Positions 25,724 to 34,780 of a stretch of 64,000 nt of DNA are shown one piece after another. The position numbers and the translations under genes were made by a program. Origin of the DNA: JAIEPW01 sp964471915 (GTDB taxonomy: Bacteria > Acidobacteriota > Terriglobia > Bryobacterales > Bryobacteraceae); NCBI GenBank assembly GCA_964471915.1, contig CAYYID010000022.1, positions 9,162 to 73,161 of the forward strand, read 5' to 3'. Within the stretch, counting starts at the first letter, position 1; each line of letters starts with the position of its first letter. The notes under the pieces were generated by a model, which saw only the letters and a list, made by a program, of their open reading frames with translations, made no database searches and had not been told where the DNA came from.

Positions 25724-27925
25724 ATGACGCCCGCCGAGCCGGAAGCCCCGCCCGAAACCAGCACCGTGGAAGCGCTGTATGCCGGCCTGCTCGCGCAGGT
25801 GCGCCGGTCCCGGCCCCAAGAGGACCTGGCGGCTCTGGAGAAGGCCTTCCGCTTCGCTGAGCAGCGCCATCGCGGCCAGACCCGCAAGTCCGGCGACCCG
25901 TATCTCGTCCACCCGCTCCACGTCGCGCGCATCCTCGCTGACATGCAGATGGACCTCACCTGCATCGAGACCGGACTGCTCCACGACGTCGTCGAAGACA
26001 CCAGCGCCACCATCGAGGAGGTGCGCAAGGAATTCGGCGCCGACGTCGCCCACTGCGTGGACGGCGTCACCAAGCTCGCCAAACTGAAGATGTACTCACG
26101 CGAGGAGCGCCAGTCCGAGAGCGTCCGCAAGATGCTGCTCGCCATGGTCAGCGACATCCGGGTGATCATCGTCAAGCTCGCCGACCGCCTCCACAACATG
26201 CGGACCCTGGAGCACATGGCGCCCGAAGCCCAGCAGCGCATCGCGCAAGAGACCCTCGAGGTCTACGCGCCGATCGCCCACCGGCTCGGCATGGGCAAGA
26301 TGCGCAGCGAACTCGAGGACCTGGCCTTCCGTTACACCGAACCGGCGCTCGCCGAGCAGGTGGCGCACGAGATCGAGTCCAAGCGCACCGCCAACGAGTC
26401 GTACCTCGCGCAGATCTGCCGCGATATCGAGACCAACCTCAGCCGCGAGGGCATTCCGGCGCGTGTCGAATCCCGCGTCAAGCGCCCGTACTCCGTCGCC
26501 CAGAAGCTGCAGCGCCAGAAGATCTCGCTCGACCAGGTCTACGACCTGCTCGGCATTCGCATCATTACCGACTCGGTGAAGAACTGCTACGCCGCCCTCG
26601 GTGTGATTCACAACGAGTGGCACCCCATTCCCGGGCGCATCAAGGACTTCATCGCCATTCCGCGGCCGAACCTCTACCAGTCCCTGCACACCTCCGTCAT
26701 CGGGCCGAGCGGCATCGCCTTCGAAGTTCAGATCCGCACCGACGAGATGCACCGCATGGCGGAGGAGGGCATCGCGTCGCACTGGAAGTACAAGGAAGGC
26801 CGCAAGGGCCCCGGCGACGACGACCAGCGCGTCGCCTGGCTCCGCCAGCTCGTCGAATGGCAGCGCGACATGCGGGACCCGGGCGAGTTCATGTCGACCC
26901 TCAAGGTCGACCTGTACCCGGAAGAGGTCTACGCCTTCACGCCGCGCGGCAAAGTGGTGGTGCTGCCGCGCGACGCCTCGCCCATCGACTTCGCCTACGC
27001 CATCCACTCCGAAGTCGGCAACACCTGCGTCGGCGCCAAGGTGAACGGGCGCATCGTGCCCCTGAAGTACGCGTTGCGCAACGGCGACGTGGTCGAGATC
27101 CTCACCCAGCCCGGCCATGTGCCCTCGAAGGACTGGCTGGCCATCGCCAAGACCTCGAAGGCGCGCAACAAGATCAAGCACTACATCAACACCACCGAGC
27201 GCGTCCGGGCCATCGAGATCGGCGAAAAATATCTCGAAAAGGAAGCCCGGCGGCTCGGCGTGCAGATGGCGCGCATCAACCGCAAGGATCTCGACGCCAT
27301 CGCCTCCGAGTACGGCTGCTCCAAGGCCGAGGATCTCTACGCCATGCTGGGCTACGGCAAGTACTCCGCGCGCCAGATTCTGACGCGGGTGGCGCCGGAA
27401 CTGGTGCCGGAGGACGCGCCCAAGCCCGAGACCCCGGCCGCCGCGCCCGTACCCGCCGGCGACGGCGACCTCGTCATCAAGGTTCGCGGCATCGACGACC
27501 TGCTGGTTTACCGCGCCAAGTGCTGCAATCCCATCCGCGGCGAAGCCATCGTCGGCTATGTCACCCGCGGCAAAGGCGTCGCGGTCCACTCGGTGTCCTG
27601 CTCCAATGTGCAGAACTTGCTGTACGAAGTGGACCGCAAGATCGAGGTCGAGTGGGCCCGCGCGGCCAAGGAGACCTTCGACGTACGGCTGATCGTCCAT
27701 ACCGACGATCGCCCCGGGATGCTCCAGCAGTTGACCACGGCGCTGTTTCAGGAAGGCGCCAACATCCGGACCCTGGAAGCGCGTCCCGACGAAAAGCGCC
27801 TGGACGACGGCGCCATCATCGACATCACGCTCGAGGTCCGCGACAAGAAGCAGTTGGAGCGGATCTCCGGCGGCGTGCGGCGCATTTCCGGGGTCCGGGA
27901 CATCGAGCGGGTCAACAAGACTTAA
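25724..27925 (+). CDS. rel: Bifunctional (p)ppGpp synthetase/hydrolase (Rel/SpoT)
   Basis: 733 residues from the ATG at 25724. The frame is open further upstream but that part is the TPR gene out of frame. The HD hydrolase domain contains HPLHVARILADMQMDLTC and LLHDVVEDT, so hydrolysis of ppGpp should be active. The synthetase domain shows SRVKRPYSVAQKLQRQ, YDLLGIRIIT and RPNLYQSLHTSV. A TGS domain (VYAFTPRGKVVVLPR), a Cys-containing segment (YRAKCCNPIRGE) and a C-terminal ACT domain (DDRPGMLQQLTTAL) complete a full-length enzyme. It makes and degrades the stringent-response alarmone. Confidence 0.96.
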   Translation: MTPAEPEAPPETSTVEALYAGLLAQVRRSRPQEDLAALEKAFRFAEQRHRGQTRKSGDPYLVHPLHVARILADMQMDLTCIETGLLHDVVEDTSATIEEVRKEFGADVAHCVDGVTKLAKLKMYSREERQSESVRKMLLAMVSDIRVIIVKLADRLHNMRTLEHMAPEAQQRIAQETLEVYAPIAHRLGMGKMRSELEDLAFRYTEPALAEQVAHEIESKRTANESYLAQICRDIETNLSREGIPARVESRVKRPYSVAQKLQRQKISLDQVYDLLGIRIITDSVKNCYAALGVIHNEWHPIPGRIKDFIAIPRPNLYQSLHTSVIGPSGIAFEVQIRTDEMHRMAEEGIASHWKYKEGRKGPGDDDQRVAWLRQLVEWQRDMRDPGEFMSTLKVDLYPEEVYAFTPRGKVVVLPRDASPIDFAYAIHSEVGNTCVGAKVNGRIVPLKYALRNGDVVEILTQPGHVPSKDWLAIAKTSKARNKIKHYINTTERVRAIEIGEKYLEKEARRLGVQMARINRKDLDAIASEYGCSKAEDLYAMLGYGKYSARQILTRVAPELVPEDAPKPETPAAAPVPAGDGDLVIKVRGIDDLLVYRAKCCNPIRGEAIVGYVTRGKGVAVHSVSCSNVQNLLYEVDRKIEVEWARAAKETFDVRLIVHTDDRPGMLQQLTTALFQEGANIRTLEARPDEKRLDDGAIIDITLEVRDKKQLERISGGVRRISGVRDIERVNKT

Positions 27926-27931
27926 GGGGCG

Positions 27932-28591
27932 GTGACCCAAGCGGTGTTGGATCATGCCCTGCCCGAAGGCAGTGTTACCCTGAAAGTTTCCATGTATCTG
28001 AAGATTCTGGCCCACCCGATTTTCGTCAACTTGAACTTCCACATGCCGATGGTGGTGGACCTGTCGCATCCGCTGGTGATGCTGCAAGGCGAAAACGGCT
28101 CCGGTAAGTCGACGCTGCTGAGTTCCATTTACCTGGCGCTGCGGGGCGAACAGGTGGACGGTTACGTCTACCGCCTGGAAAAAGGCAAGGTGGACGTCGC
28201 GGGGGCGCAACTGTTCGACGCCGAGCAGCACAATCCGCGGATGCACCGCGAGATGTTCGCCGACGATCCCAGCATGTACGAGTTCCTCGGCTCGGCGAGC
28301 CACGGCCAGGTGATGCTGTCGCTCTTCACGCAGACGTTCCCGCATCTGCCGCCCGGCACGGTGTTGCTGCTGGACGAGCCGGAGATGGCGCTGTCCCCGT
28401 CGAACCAGCGGCGCATTCTGAAGATGATGCAGGAACTGGTGGACCAGAAGGGCCTGCGGATCATCGCCGCCACGCACTCCGAGATCCTTACGGGCGCGCC
28501 TGAGACCTACGTCATCAACCTGGACAACCACATCAACAAGAACGTGGTGGACGCGACGCTCGGCGTGCAGGGCGCCAGCACGATTCAGTAG
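27932..28591 (+). CDS. Small stand-alone P-loop (ABC/AAA-like) ATPase
   Basis: 219 residues from GTG at 27932 (preceded by AAGGGG); the ATG at 27992 is an alternative. It has a Walker A GENGSGKSTLL, a Walker B TVLLLDEPEMALSP and a downstream His in ATHSE, as in OLD/ABC-type ATPases. Between them is no clear ABC signature (SASHGQVMLSLF takes its place). It has no transmembrane segment and no permease neighbour, so it is not an ordinary transporter. It follows rel by six bases and may be cotranscribed; the function is unknown. Confidence 0.7.
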   Translation: MTQAVLDHALPEGSVTLKVSMYLKILAHPIFVNLNFHMPMVVDLSHPLVMLQGENGSGKSTLLSSIYLALRGEQVDGYVYRLEKGKVDVAGAQLFDAEQHNPRMHREMFADDPSMYEFLGSASHGQVMLSLFTQTFPHLPPGTVLLLDEPEMALSPSNQRRILKMMQELVDQKGLRIIAATHSEILTGAPETYVINLDNHINKNVVDATLGVQGASTIQ

Positions 28592-30318
28592 CCCGCGGCG
28601 CGGCCACCGCGGCGTCCATCGGACCAGCCGACGCGCATGCCGGTCTTCTCCTCGATCATCACGGCGTGGACGTCGCCTTGCGTGCGCAGGCGCGGGGCGA
28701 TGGCGTGGCCCATCTGCTGCAGGCGCGCGGCGATGTCGTAGACCAGCGCGGCGGGCTCCGCCTCGATGCGGTCGGGCACGTAACCGTGGTGGATGCGCGG
28801 ATACTCGATGGCGTCGCGCAGCGACATTTTGTAGTCGATCAGGTTCACGATCACCTGCACCAGGGTGTTGGTGATGGTGCCGCCGCCGGGCGTGCCGAGG
28901 GCGAAGTAGGGCGAGCCGTCGGGACGCAGGGCGACCACCGGAGCCATCGTCGAAGCCATGCGCGCGCCGGGAATCAGCGTCCCGATGCCGCCCTCGCCGG
29001 CGCCGGCGGCGGCGCGCTTCGCGGCCATCGCCAGCGTGCCGACCATGTCGCCGAGCAGCACGCCGGTGCCCTTGGCGACCACCTGGGACCCGTAAAAGCT
29101 GCCGAGCGTATACGTATTCGACACCAGATTGCCTTCGGCGTCGACGATCGAGTAGTGCGTGGTGTCCGCGGATTCGAACTCCAGCTCGCGGCTGGCGGTG
29201 GCTTCGGCCCCGAGCGCGGGCAGTTCGTTGTTCTTCGTGGCGCGGTCCGCGCGGATGGAAGCGGCCAGGCGCGCGGCATACGCTTTGTCGAGCAGGCGGT
29301 CCACGGGCACGGGCCGGAATGCGGGGTCGGCGGCGAAACGCTGGCGGTCCCGGTAGGCGCGCCGCATCGCCTCGGCGAGATAGTGCCGCGACTCCACCGA
29401 ACCTTCCATGCCGAGCTTCATGGGCAGCTTTTCGAGAATGTTCAGCATCTCGAGCAGCGGAAATCCGCCGGAACTCGAGGGAGGGATCGTGCAGAGCTGG
29501 TAGCCACGGTAGGTGCCGCACAGCGGGTCCCGCTCGTGGACCTTGTAGCTCGCCAGGTCCGCCGCGGTCATGAACCCGCCCTGCGCAGCCATGTCGGCGG
29601 CGATGCGGCGGGCGGTCTCGCCTTCGTAGAACTCCCGCCAGCCGGATTTCTGCAGGCGGCGGATCGTATCGGCCAGTTCCGGCTGCCGCAGGATTTCTCC
29701 CTGTTTCAAGGGTTGATCACCGCCATGGAGAAAGAGCTTGGCCGCCTCGGGGAATTGTTTCATCACTGGGACCTGCAGCCGCAGCACGATCTCCATGCGC
29801 TGCGACGACGGGAAGCCGTCGCGGGCCAGGCGGCGCGCGGGTTCCAGCACGGCCGCCCAGGGGAGCTTGCCGAAGCGCTGGTGCGCGAGGGCGAGGCCGG
29901 CGACGGTACCGGGGACGCCGGCGGTCTTGTGTCCGACGTAGGGACGCGTCGCGTCCGGAAAGCCGGCGAGCTTGGTCGCGGCGGGGATCGTCTCCTTGTA
30001 GTCGAACGCCTTCATGCGGCCGTCGCGCATGCGGACCACCAGGTAGCCGCCGCCGCCCAGATTCCCGGCCTCCGGGTGCACGACGGCCAGCGCGAAGCCC
30101 ACGGCGACGGCGGCGTCCACGGCGTTGCCGCCCTTGCGCAGAATCTCGAGGCCGGTGCGGGTGGCGATCTCGTGCGTCGAGGTGACCATCGCCTTCGGGG
30201 CCCGCTCTGGTTGATTGACCATGGGCCGGTCGCCCTCGAAGTCCAGGCCACTTTGGGAGCGCTCCTGCGCGAGAAGCCCAAGGCCGGCTAGTGCCGTGAT
30301 CCACCAACGCCGCTTCAT
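28585..30318 (-). CDS. ggt: Gamma-glutamyltransferase
   Basis: 577 residues from the ATG at 30318. The much longer frame upstream is antisense to other genes and was not used. There is a signal peptide (about 1-17), then GGNAVDAAVAVGFALAVVHP of the large subunit. The self-cleavage site is DTTHYSIVD; Thr386 would become the N-terminal nucleophile of the small subunit. PGARMASTMAP and FALGTPGGGTI are further family motifs. It cleaves gamma-glutamyl bonds such as that of glutathione in the periplasm. Its last codons overlap the convergent ATPase gene by seven bases. Confidence 0.95.
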   Translation of the reverse strand: MKRRWWITALAGLGLLAQERSQSGLDFEGDRPMVNQPERAPKAMVTSTHEIATRTGLEILRKGGNAVDAAVAVGFALAVVHPEAGNLGGGGYLVVRMRDGRMKAFDYKETIPAATKLAGFPDATRPYVGHKTAGVPGTVAGLALAHQRFGKLPWAAVLEPARRLARDGFPSSQRMEIVLRLQVPVMKQFPEAAKLFLHGGDQPLKQGEILRQPELADTIRRLQKSGWREFYEGETARRIAADMAAQGGFMTAADLASYKVHERDPLCGTYRGYQLCTIPPSSSGGFPLLEMLNILEKLPMKLGMEGSVESRHYLAEAMRRAYRDRQRFAADPAFRPVPVDRLLDKAYAARLAASIRADRATKNNELPALGAEATASRELEFESADTTHYSIVDAEGNLVSNTYTLGSFYGSQVVAKGTGVLLGDMVGTLAMAAKRAAAGAGEGGIGTLIPGARMASTMAPVVALRPDGSPYFALGTPGGGTITNTLVQVIVNLIDYKMSLRDAIEYPRIHHGYVPDRIEAEPAALVYDIAARLQQMGHAIAPRLRTQGDVHAVMIEEKTGMRVGWSDGRRGGRAAGY

Positions 30319-30324
30319 CCCAAC

Positions 30325-30334
30325 GAGTATACTC
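30325..30334. promoter_or_regulatory. Palindromic GAGTATACTC with -10 hexamers on both strands
   Basis: The ten-base palindrome between the divergent ggt (start 30318) and MgtC-like (start 30344) genes contains TATACT on each strand. If both serve as -10 elements, both messages would have very short leaders. No matching -35 elements are obvious. Confidence 0.35.
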
Positions 30335-30343
30335 ACGAGCGGA

Positions 30344-30817
30344 ATGCCAATGACGGAATGGGAGGCCCTGGTGCGCGTCGGCGCCGCGGCGCTGGCGGGC
30401 GCGGTGGTAGGCATCGACCGCGAACTGAAAGCCAAGCCGGCCGGCGTGCGCACGCATATGCTGGTGTCGATTGGCGCCGCGCTGTTCATGACCGGCGGCC
30501 TGCTGGTGTACGAGCGCGGGGGCGGCAATGCGTCCGGGTTGCGGCTGGACGCGGTGATCGGCTCGATCGTTACCGGCGTCGGGTTTCTGGGCGGCGGGCT
30601 GATCCTGCACGTGAAGGAGCGCGTGGGCGGCGTCACGACCGCGGCCGGAGTGTGGGTGACGGCGGCGCTGGGGATGCTGTGCGGGGCGGGGCTCTTCCTG
30701 CTCGCGGCGGGCGGTGCGGTGCTGGCCGCCTTCGTCATCGGCCTGTTGCTGCGTCTGGAAGAGAAGCTGGAAGCCAAGCGGCCCAATGAGGTGGACGTCC
30801 ATCGCCTGCGCCCCTGA
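30344..30817 (+). CDS. MgtC/SapB-family membrane protein
   Basis: 157 residues from ATG 30344 (MPMTEWEALVRVG; a second ATG at 30350 is possible). Four or five transmembrane helices occur with the family motifs GAVVGIDRELKAKPAGVRTH (here GxDRE and RTH), IGSIVTGVGFLGGGLILH and VGGVTTAAGVWVTAALG. Only the membrane part is present, without the cytosolic ACT-like domain of some MgtC proteins. The family is linked to magnesium limitation and acid tolerance; the exact function is unsettled. Confidence 0.85.
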   Translation: MPMTEWEALVRVGAAALAGAVVGIDRELKAKPAGVRTHMLVSIGAALFMTGGLLVYERGGGNASGLRLDAVIGSIVTGVGFLGGGLILHVKERVGGVTTAAGVWVTAALGMLCGAGLFLLAAGGAVLAAFVIGLLLRLEEKLEAKRPNEVDVHRLRP

Positions 30818-30861
30818 TCCGCCCAGCGCCCGCTGGCCGGGGTCTGCGAAACTGAGGTCGG

Positions 30862-32178
30862 ATGTCCCATCAGGAAGAATACAAACGCAAGCTGTGTTCC
30901 GCGACGGAAGCCGTGGCGCACATCCAGAGCGGCGAAGTTCTGGTCAAAGGGATGGCGGCCGCCGAGCCGCCCGCGATCTTGCAGGCTCTCGCCCGGCGCA
31001 TCGAGGCCGGCGAACTCACCGGGCTGCGGGTTTACTATCTCCATTCGGACAAACATTCGGCCGCCACGATCCTGCGGTACGAAATGATGGACCACATTGC
31101 GCCGTTCTGCCTGTTTATGCGGGAGACCGAGCGGGAACTGATCCGGCGGGGCGTGGAAGACAACCGCAAGGTAGTGCATTTCGTGCCGAATTCGTTTCCG
31201 GAACTGCCGCGCTTTCTGCGGGAAGAGATCCGCGTCGACACCACGATGTTGACGGTTTCGCCGATGGACCGGGACGGCAATTTCACCTTCGGCACCAACA
31301 ACGATTACGGCAGCGCGGCCGCGCGCGCCTGCCGGCGGCTGATCGTGGAAGTGAATCCGCGGATGCCGCGAACGCTTGGCGACTCGGCGCTCCACATCAG
31401 CGAAGTGGACGCCATCGTCGAGCACGAGGCGCCGTTGCTCGAAGCGCCGGACGCGGCGCTGGAGCCGGAGGCCTCGACGATTGGCGAAGCCGTCGCCGAC
31501 CTGGTGCGCGACGGGGCCACGATTCAGATGGGCGTAGGCGCGATTCCCAACGCCGTTTGCCAGTTCCTGCGCGACCGCCGGGATCTGGGGATCCACACCG
31601 AGGTGCTGACCACCGGGATGCTGGATTTGATCCGCCGGGGCGTGGCAAACGGACGCCGGAAGTCCCTGCATCCGCGCAAGGCCGTGTATACGTTCGCGCT
31701 GGGCACCGCGGAATTGTACGACGCCCTGCACGAGAGCCTGCTGTTCGAAAGCCGGCCGGTGGATTACGTCGTGGATCCCCGGGTGATCGCCCGCAACCAC
31801 GAAATGGTGTCGATCAACGCGGCGCTGCAGGTGGACTTGTACGGCCAGGTGAACGCGGAGTGGCTGAACGGACACCAGTTCACGGGCACGGGCGGGCAAC
31901 TGGCGTTCGTGCGGGGCGCGTATCAGGCGCCGGGCGGGCGGTCGATCATCGCGCTGCCGGCGACGGCCAAGAAGGGTAAGATGTCCCGTATTGTGCCGCA
32001 TTTGCAGGGTCCGGTGACGGACACGCGTATCGACACGCACTGCGTGATCACGGAATTCGGCGTGGCGCAGCTAAAGGGCAAGGGGTCCAGCGAGCGCGCC
32101 GAGGAACTGATCTCGATTGCGCACCCGGATTTCCGCGACGAACTCCGCCACGCGGCGCGGAGGTTGTTCCTGATTTGA
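30862..32178 (+). CDS. Acetyl-CoA hydrolase/transferase-family (4-hydroxybutyrate CoA-transferase-like)
   Basis: 438 residues. Family signatures are VLVKGMAAAEPPAILQALA near the N-terminus, VEVNPRMPRTLGDS, the glycine motif QMGVGAIPNAVCQFL, and FTGTGGQLAFVRGAYQAPGG near the C-terminus. Members move CoA between acetate and other short acids such as 4-hydroxybutyrate, butyrate or succinate; the acceptor cannot be decided here. Its stop overlaps the TTG start of the next gene. Confidence 0.88.
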   Translation: MSHQEEYKRKLCSATEAVAHIQSGEVLVKGMAAAEPPAILQALARRIEAGELTGLRVYYLHSDKHSAATILRYEMMDHIAPFCLFMRETERELIRRGVEDNRKVVHFVPNSFPELPRFLREEIRVDTTMLTVSPMDRDGNFTFGTNNDYGSAAARACRRLIVEVNPRMPRTLGDSALHISEVDAIVEHEAPLLEAPDAALEPEASTIGEAVADLVRDGATIQMGVGAIPNAVCQFLRDRRDLGIHTEVLTTGMLDLIRRGVANGRRKSLHPRKAVYTFALGTAELYDALHESLLFESRPVDYVVDPRVIARNHEMVSINAALQVDLYGQVNAEWLNGHQFTGTGGQLAFVRGAYQAPGGRSIIALPATAKKGKMSRIVPHLQGPVTDTRIDTHCVITEFGVAQLKGKGSSERAEELISIAHPDFRDELRHAARRLFLI

Positions 32179-34334
32179 TCCGCCGCCGGGCCGCCCTTGC
32201 CTTGCCGTTGCTGGTCTTCGCGCTGCGAGCGCAGAACGGCGATCTCGCGGCGGGTCCGGTGCGCGGCGGCATCCGGCTGGACGGGCGGCTGGACGAGCCG
32301 GAGTGGTCGGCGGCGCCGGTGGTGACCCTGCGGCAGCAATCGCCCCGCCCGGGGCAGCCCACGCCCTACGTCACCAAGGTCCGCGTGCTGGCCACCCGCG
32401 ACGAAATCTTCATCGGCGTGGACTGCGCCGACCCGGACCCCGCGCGGATCGCCGTGCACACGATGGCGCGGGACGGGAACTTCCGCGGCGACGACACGTT
32501 TGCCGTGGCGCTCGACACTTACGGCGACCGCCGCACCGGCTATTACTTCGCCATCAATGCGGCCGGCGCACGGGCGGACGGCCTGATCGCCGGCGTGGAG
32601 ACCGCGTCTCTGGATTGGGACGGCATCTGGGACGCCCGCACGCGGCGGCAGGCCCAGGGATGGACCGCCGAAATCGTGATCCCGGCCAAGACGCTTAACT
32701 TCACGCGCGGCCTGGCGCAATGGGGCGTGAACTTCGAGCGCTACGTCGCGCGGGAGCAACTGCGCCTGCGCTTCGCCTCCCCGACGCTCGATTCGTTTCT
32801 GGTCGATCTGAGCCGCGCCGGCACGCTCGCCGGCCTGGACGAATTGCGCCAGGGCCGCGGCATCGAGGCGAGTCCTTACGTGCTGGGCCGGATGCGGGAG
32901 GGTTTCGGGGACGGTCCCCGGGCGTGGCAGGGGGCCATGGGCGGCGAGTTCACCTACCGGATCACGCCGCAACTGGCGGCGGTGCTGACGGTGAACACCG
33001 ACTTCGCCGAGACCGAGGTGGATGCCCGGCAGGTGAACATCACGCGCTTTCCGCTGTTCTTCCCGGAGCGCCGGGCTTTCTTTTTGGAGGGCGCGAATCA
33101 GTACGAATTCGGGCTCGGCCTGGGGACCAACTTCATCCCGTTCTTCAGCCGCCGCGTGGGCCTGGCCGGCGGGCGGCCCATCCCGATCAACGGCGGCGTG
33201 AAGCTGAACGGCCGGGCCGGGCGGTGGAACCTCGCGATGCTGAACGTGCAGACGCGCGACAGCCAGTTTGCGCCGGGCACGAACCTGTTCGCGAGCCGCA
33301 TCTCCTACGACCTGACGGAGAGACTGCGCATCGGCACCATCGTCACCCATGGGGACCCTTCGGGCATCCGGGATAACACGCTGTTGGGGTTCGACGCCGT
33401 CTGGCGCACGTCGAAGTTTCGCGGCAACAAGAATTTCCTCATCGGGGCCTGGTGGGCGGCCAGCTTTGGCGACCGGCGACAGGGCAGCCGCCAGGGTTGG
33501 GGCTGGAAAGTGGACTATCCGAACGACCGCTGGGATTGCCAGGCGCAAGCGCAGAACCTGGGGGAGGCGCTGAATCCGGGGCTCGGCTTTCTGCCGCGGC
33601 CGGGGATCTCGCGCTACTCGTTCGGCTGCGACTGGCGTCCCCGCCCGAAGGAGGATGGGCCGCTGGGCTGGATCCGGCAGGAGTTCTTCGAGAACCAGGT
33701 GACGCTGGTGGTCAACGCGCGGGGCCGCCTGGAATCGGCGCGGTACTTCATGGCGCCGGTGAACATCCAGACCCAGCGCGGGGATCGCTTCGAGTTCAAC
33801 TGGGTGCCGACCTACGAGTATCTGCCGGTGCCGTTCGAGATCGCTCCCGGCGTGGTTCTGCCCGTGGGCGAGTATCCGTTCACGCGGTGGCGTATCGAAG
33901 CGCAGACCAGTACGCACCGGCGCGTGCAGGCGGGGAATACGACGTGGTTCGGCAGTTTCTACAACGGCACGCTGACCCAGTGGTCGGACTACGTGAACTG
34001 GACCTCCGCCAGCGGCCGCTGGCAACTCGGACTCACGGCGCAGAACAACTTCGGACGCCTCCGGCAGGGCAACTTCGCGCAGCGGCTGTGGCAGACCAAC
34101 TTCGCGTTCTCGTTCAACCCGAACGTCGTGTTGACGAGTTTCGTACAGTACGACAACGAATCGAGCAATGTCGGCGCGAACACGCGTTTGCGCTGGACGC
34201 TCAAGCCGGGCAATGACCTGTTTCTGGTGTGGAACCGGGGCTGGAAGCGGCTGATCCTGAGTCCGGCGGACCGGAGTCTGATCCCGGATTCGGAGCTGAT
34301 CGCCGTGAAGCTGCGCTGGACCTTCCGGCGCTAG
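32175..34334 (+). CDS. Outer-membrane protein: CBM9-like domain plus DUF5916 beta-barrel
   Basis: 719 residues from a TTG start at 32175 that overlaps the previous stop. A signal peptide (about 1-19) precedes a CBM9-like beta-sandwich (about 27-195: IRLDGRLDEPEWSAAP, VRVLATRDEIFIGVDCADPD, DDTFAVALDTYGDRRTGYYF). A DUF5916 barrel follows, marked by FPLFFPERRAFFLEGANQYE and ending in KLRWTFRR. Such proteins are common in Acidobacteria and Bacteroidota; the ligand is unknown. TTG start and overlap suggest translational coupling to the CoA-transferase. Confidence 0.88.
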   Translation: MIRRRAALALPLLVFALRAQNGDLAAGPVRGGIRLDGRLDEPEWSAAPVVTLRQQSPRPGQPTPYVTKVRVLATRDEIFIGVDCADPDPARIAVHTMARDGNFRGDDTFAVALDTYGDRRTGYYFAINAAGARADGLIAGVETASLDWDGIWDARTRRQAQGWTAEIVIPAKTLNFTRGLAQWGVNFERYVAREQLRLRFASPTLDSFLVDLSRAGTLAGLDELRQGRGIEASPYVLGRMREGFGDGPRAWQGAMGGEFTYRITPQLAAVLTVNTDFAETEVDARQVNITRFPLFFPERRAFFLEGANQYEFGLGLGTNFIPFFSRRVGLAGGRPIPINGGVKLNGRAGRWNLAMLNVQTRDSQFAPGTNLFASRISYDLTERLRIGTIVTHGDPSGIRDNTLLGFDAVWRTSKFRGNKNFLIGAWWAASFGDRRQGSRQGWGWKVDYPNDRWDCQAQAQNLGEALNPGLGFLPRPGISRYSFGCDWRPRPKEDGPLGWIRQEFFENQVTLVVNARGRLESARYFMAPVNIQTQRGDRFEFNWVPTYEYLPVPFEIAPGVVLPVGEYPFTRWRIEAQTSTHRRVQAGNTTWFGSFYNGTLTQWSDYVNWTSASGRWQLGLTAQNNFGRLRQGNFAQRLWQTNFAFSFNPNVVLTSFVQYDNESSNVGANTRLRWTLKPGNDLFLVWNRGWKRLILSPADRSLIPDSELIAVKLRWTFRR

Positions 34335-34338
34335 CCGG

Positions 34339-34692
34339 CTACGACGCCAGCCGCACCGGCTTCCCCGCACGCCGCCGGTTCGCTTCCACTTCAGCGAAAT
34401 GGCGCTCCGCCCACAGGCACAGGCCATGCAGCGGCGCGACCAGGGTCCGGCCGAGCGGGGTGAGCGAGTATTCGGTGTGCGGCGGCACGACGGGATACAC
34501 TTTGCGCGTCACCAGCCCGTCGCGTTCCATGTTGCGCAGCGTCAGGGTCAGCATGCGTTGCGAAACGCCGGGGATCGCGCGTTTCAGCTCGTTGTACCGC
34601 AGCGTCCCGCGTTTCAGTTGATGCACGATCAGGACGAACCACTTGTTGGCGATCAGGTCGAGGGCCAGTTCGGATCCGATTGTCTTCTGCAT
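34339..34692 (-). CDS. HxlR-family transcriptional regulator
   Basis: 117 residues from the ATG at 34692. Winged-helix HxlR motifs are seen: ALDLIANKWFVLIVHQLKRG, LRYNELKRAIPGVSQRMLTLTLRNMERDGLV and YSLTPLGRTL. It lacks a conspicuous redox Cys. It is divergent from the F420-reductase-like gene, 88 bases apart, with two inverted repeats in between, and most likely controls that gene and itself. Confidence 0.9.
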   Translation of the reverse strand: MQKTIGSELALDLIANKWFVLIVHQLKRGTLRYNELKRAIPGVSQRMLTLTLRNMERDGLVTRKVYPVVPPHTEYSLTPLGRTLVAPLHGLCLWAERHFAEVEANRRRAGKPVRLAS

Positions 34693-34709
34693 CACCAGCC
34701 AGTATAGGC

Positions 34710-34744
34710 ACACCGGTGTATGTACCGCACCGCGATGTGCGTAC
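34710..34744. promoter_or_regulatory. Candidate operator: two inverted repeats between hxlR-type and oxidoreductase genes
   Basis: ACACCGGTGT (34710-34719) is a perfect palindrome. GTACCGCAC (34722-34730) and GTGCGTAC (34737-34744) form an imperfect inverted repeat with six bases between. Both lie in the divergent promoter region, where an HxlR dimer would be expected to bind. Confidence 0.45.
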
Positions 34745-34780
34745 TTGTCCGCGGGGTGCTTTGCCCGGCATACTGGCCGC

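Noticed and set aside
26096..29521. 1141-codon open frame on the minus strand opposite rel and the ATPase
   Set aside because: It is antisense to well-recognised genes, is rich in His/Arg/Val as expected of reversed GC-rich codons and shows no domain; only its 3' part overlaps the ggt locus, in another frame.
30319..32040. Long N-terminal extension of the gamma-glutamyltransferase frame
   Set aside because: The extension is antisense to the MgtC-like and CoA-transferase genes, and the ggt signal peptide begins at 30318.
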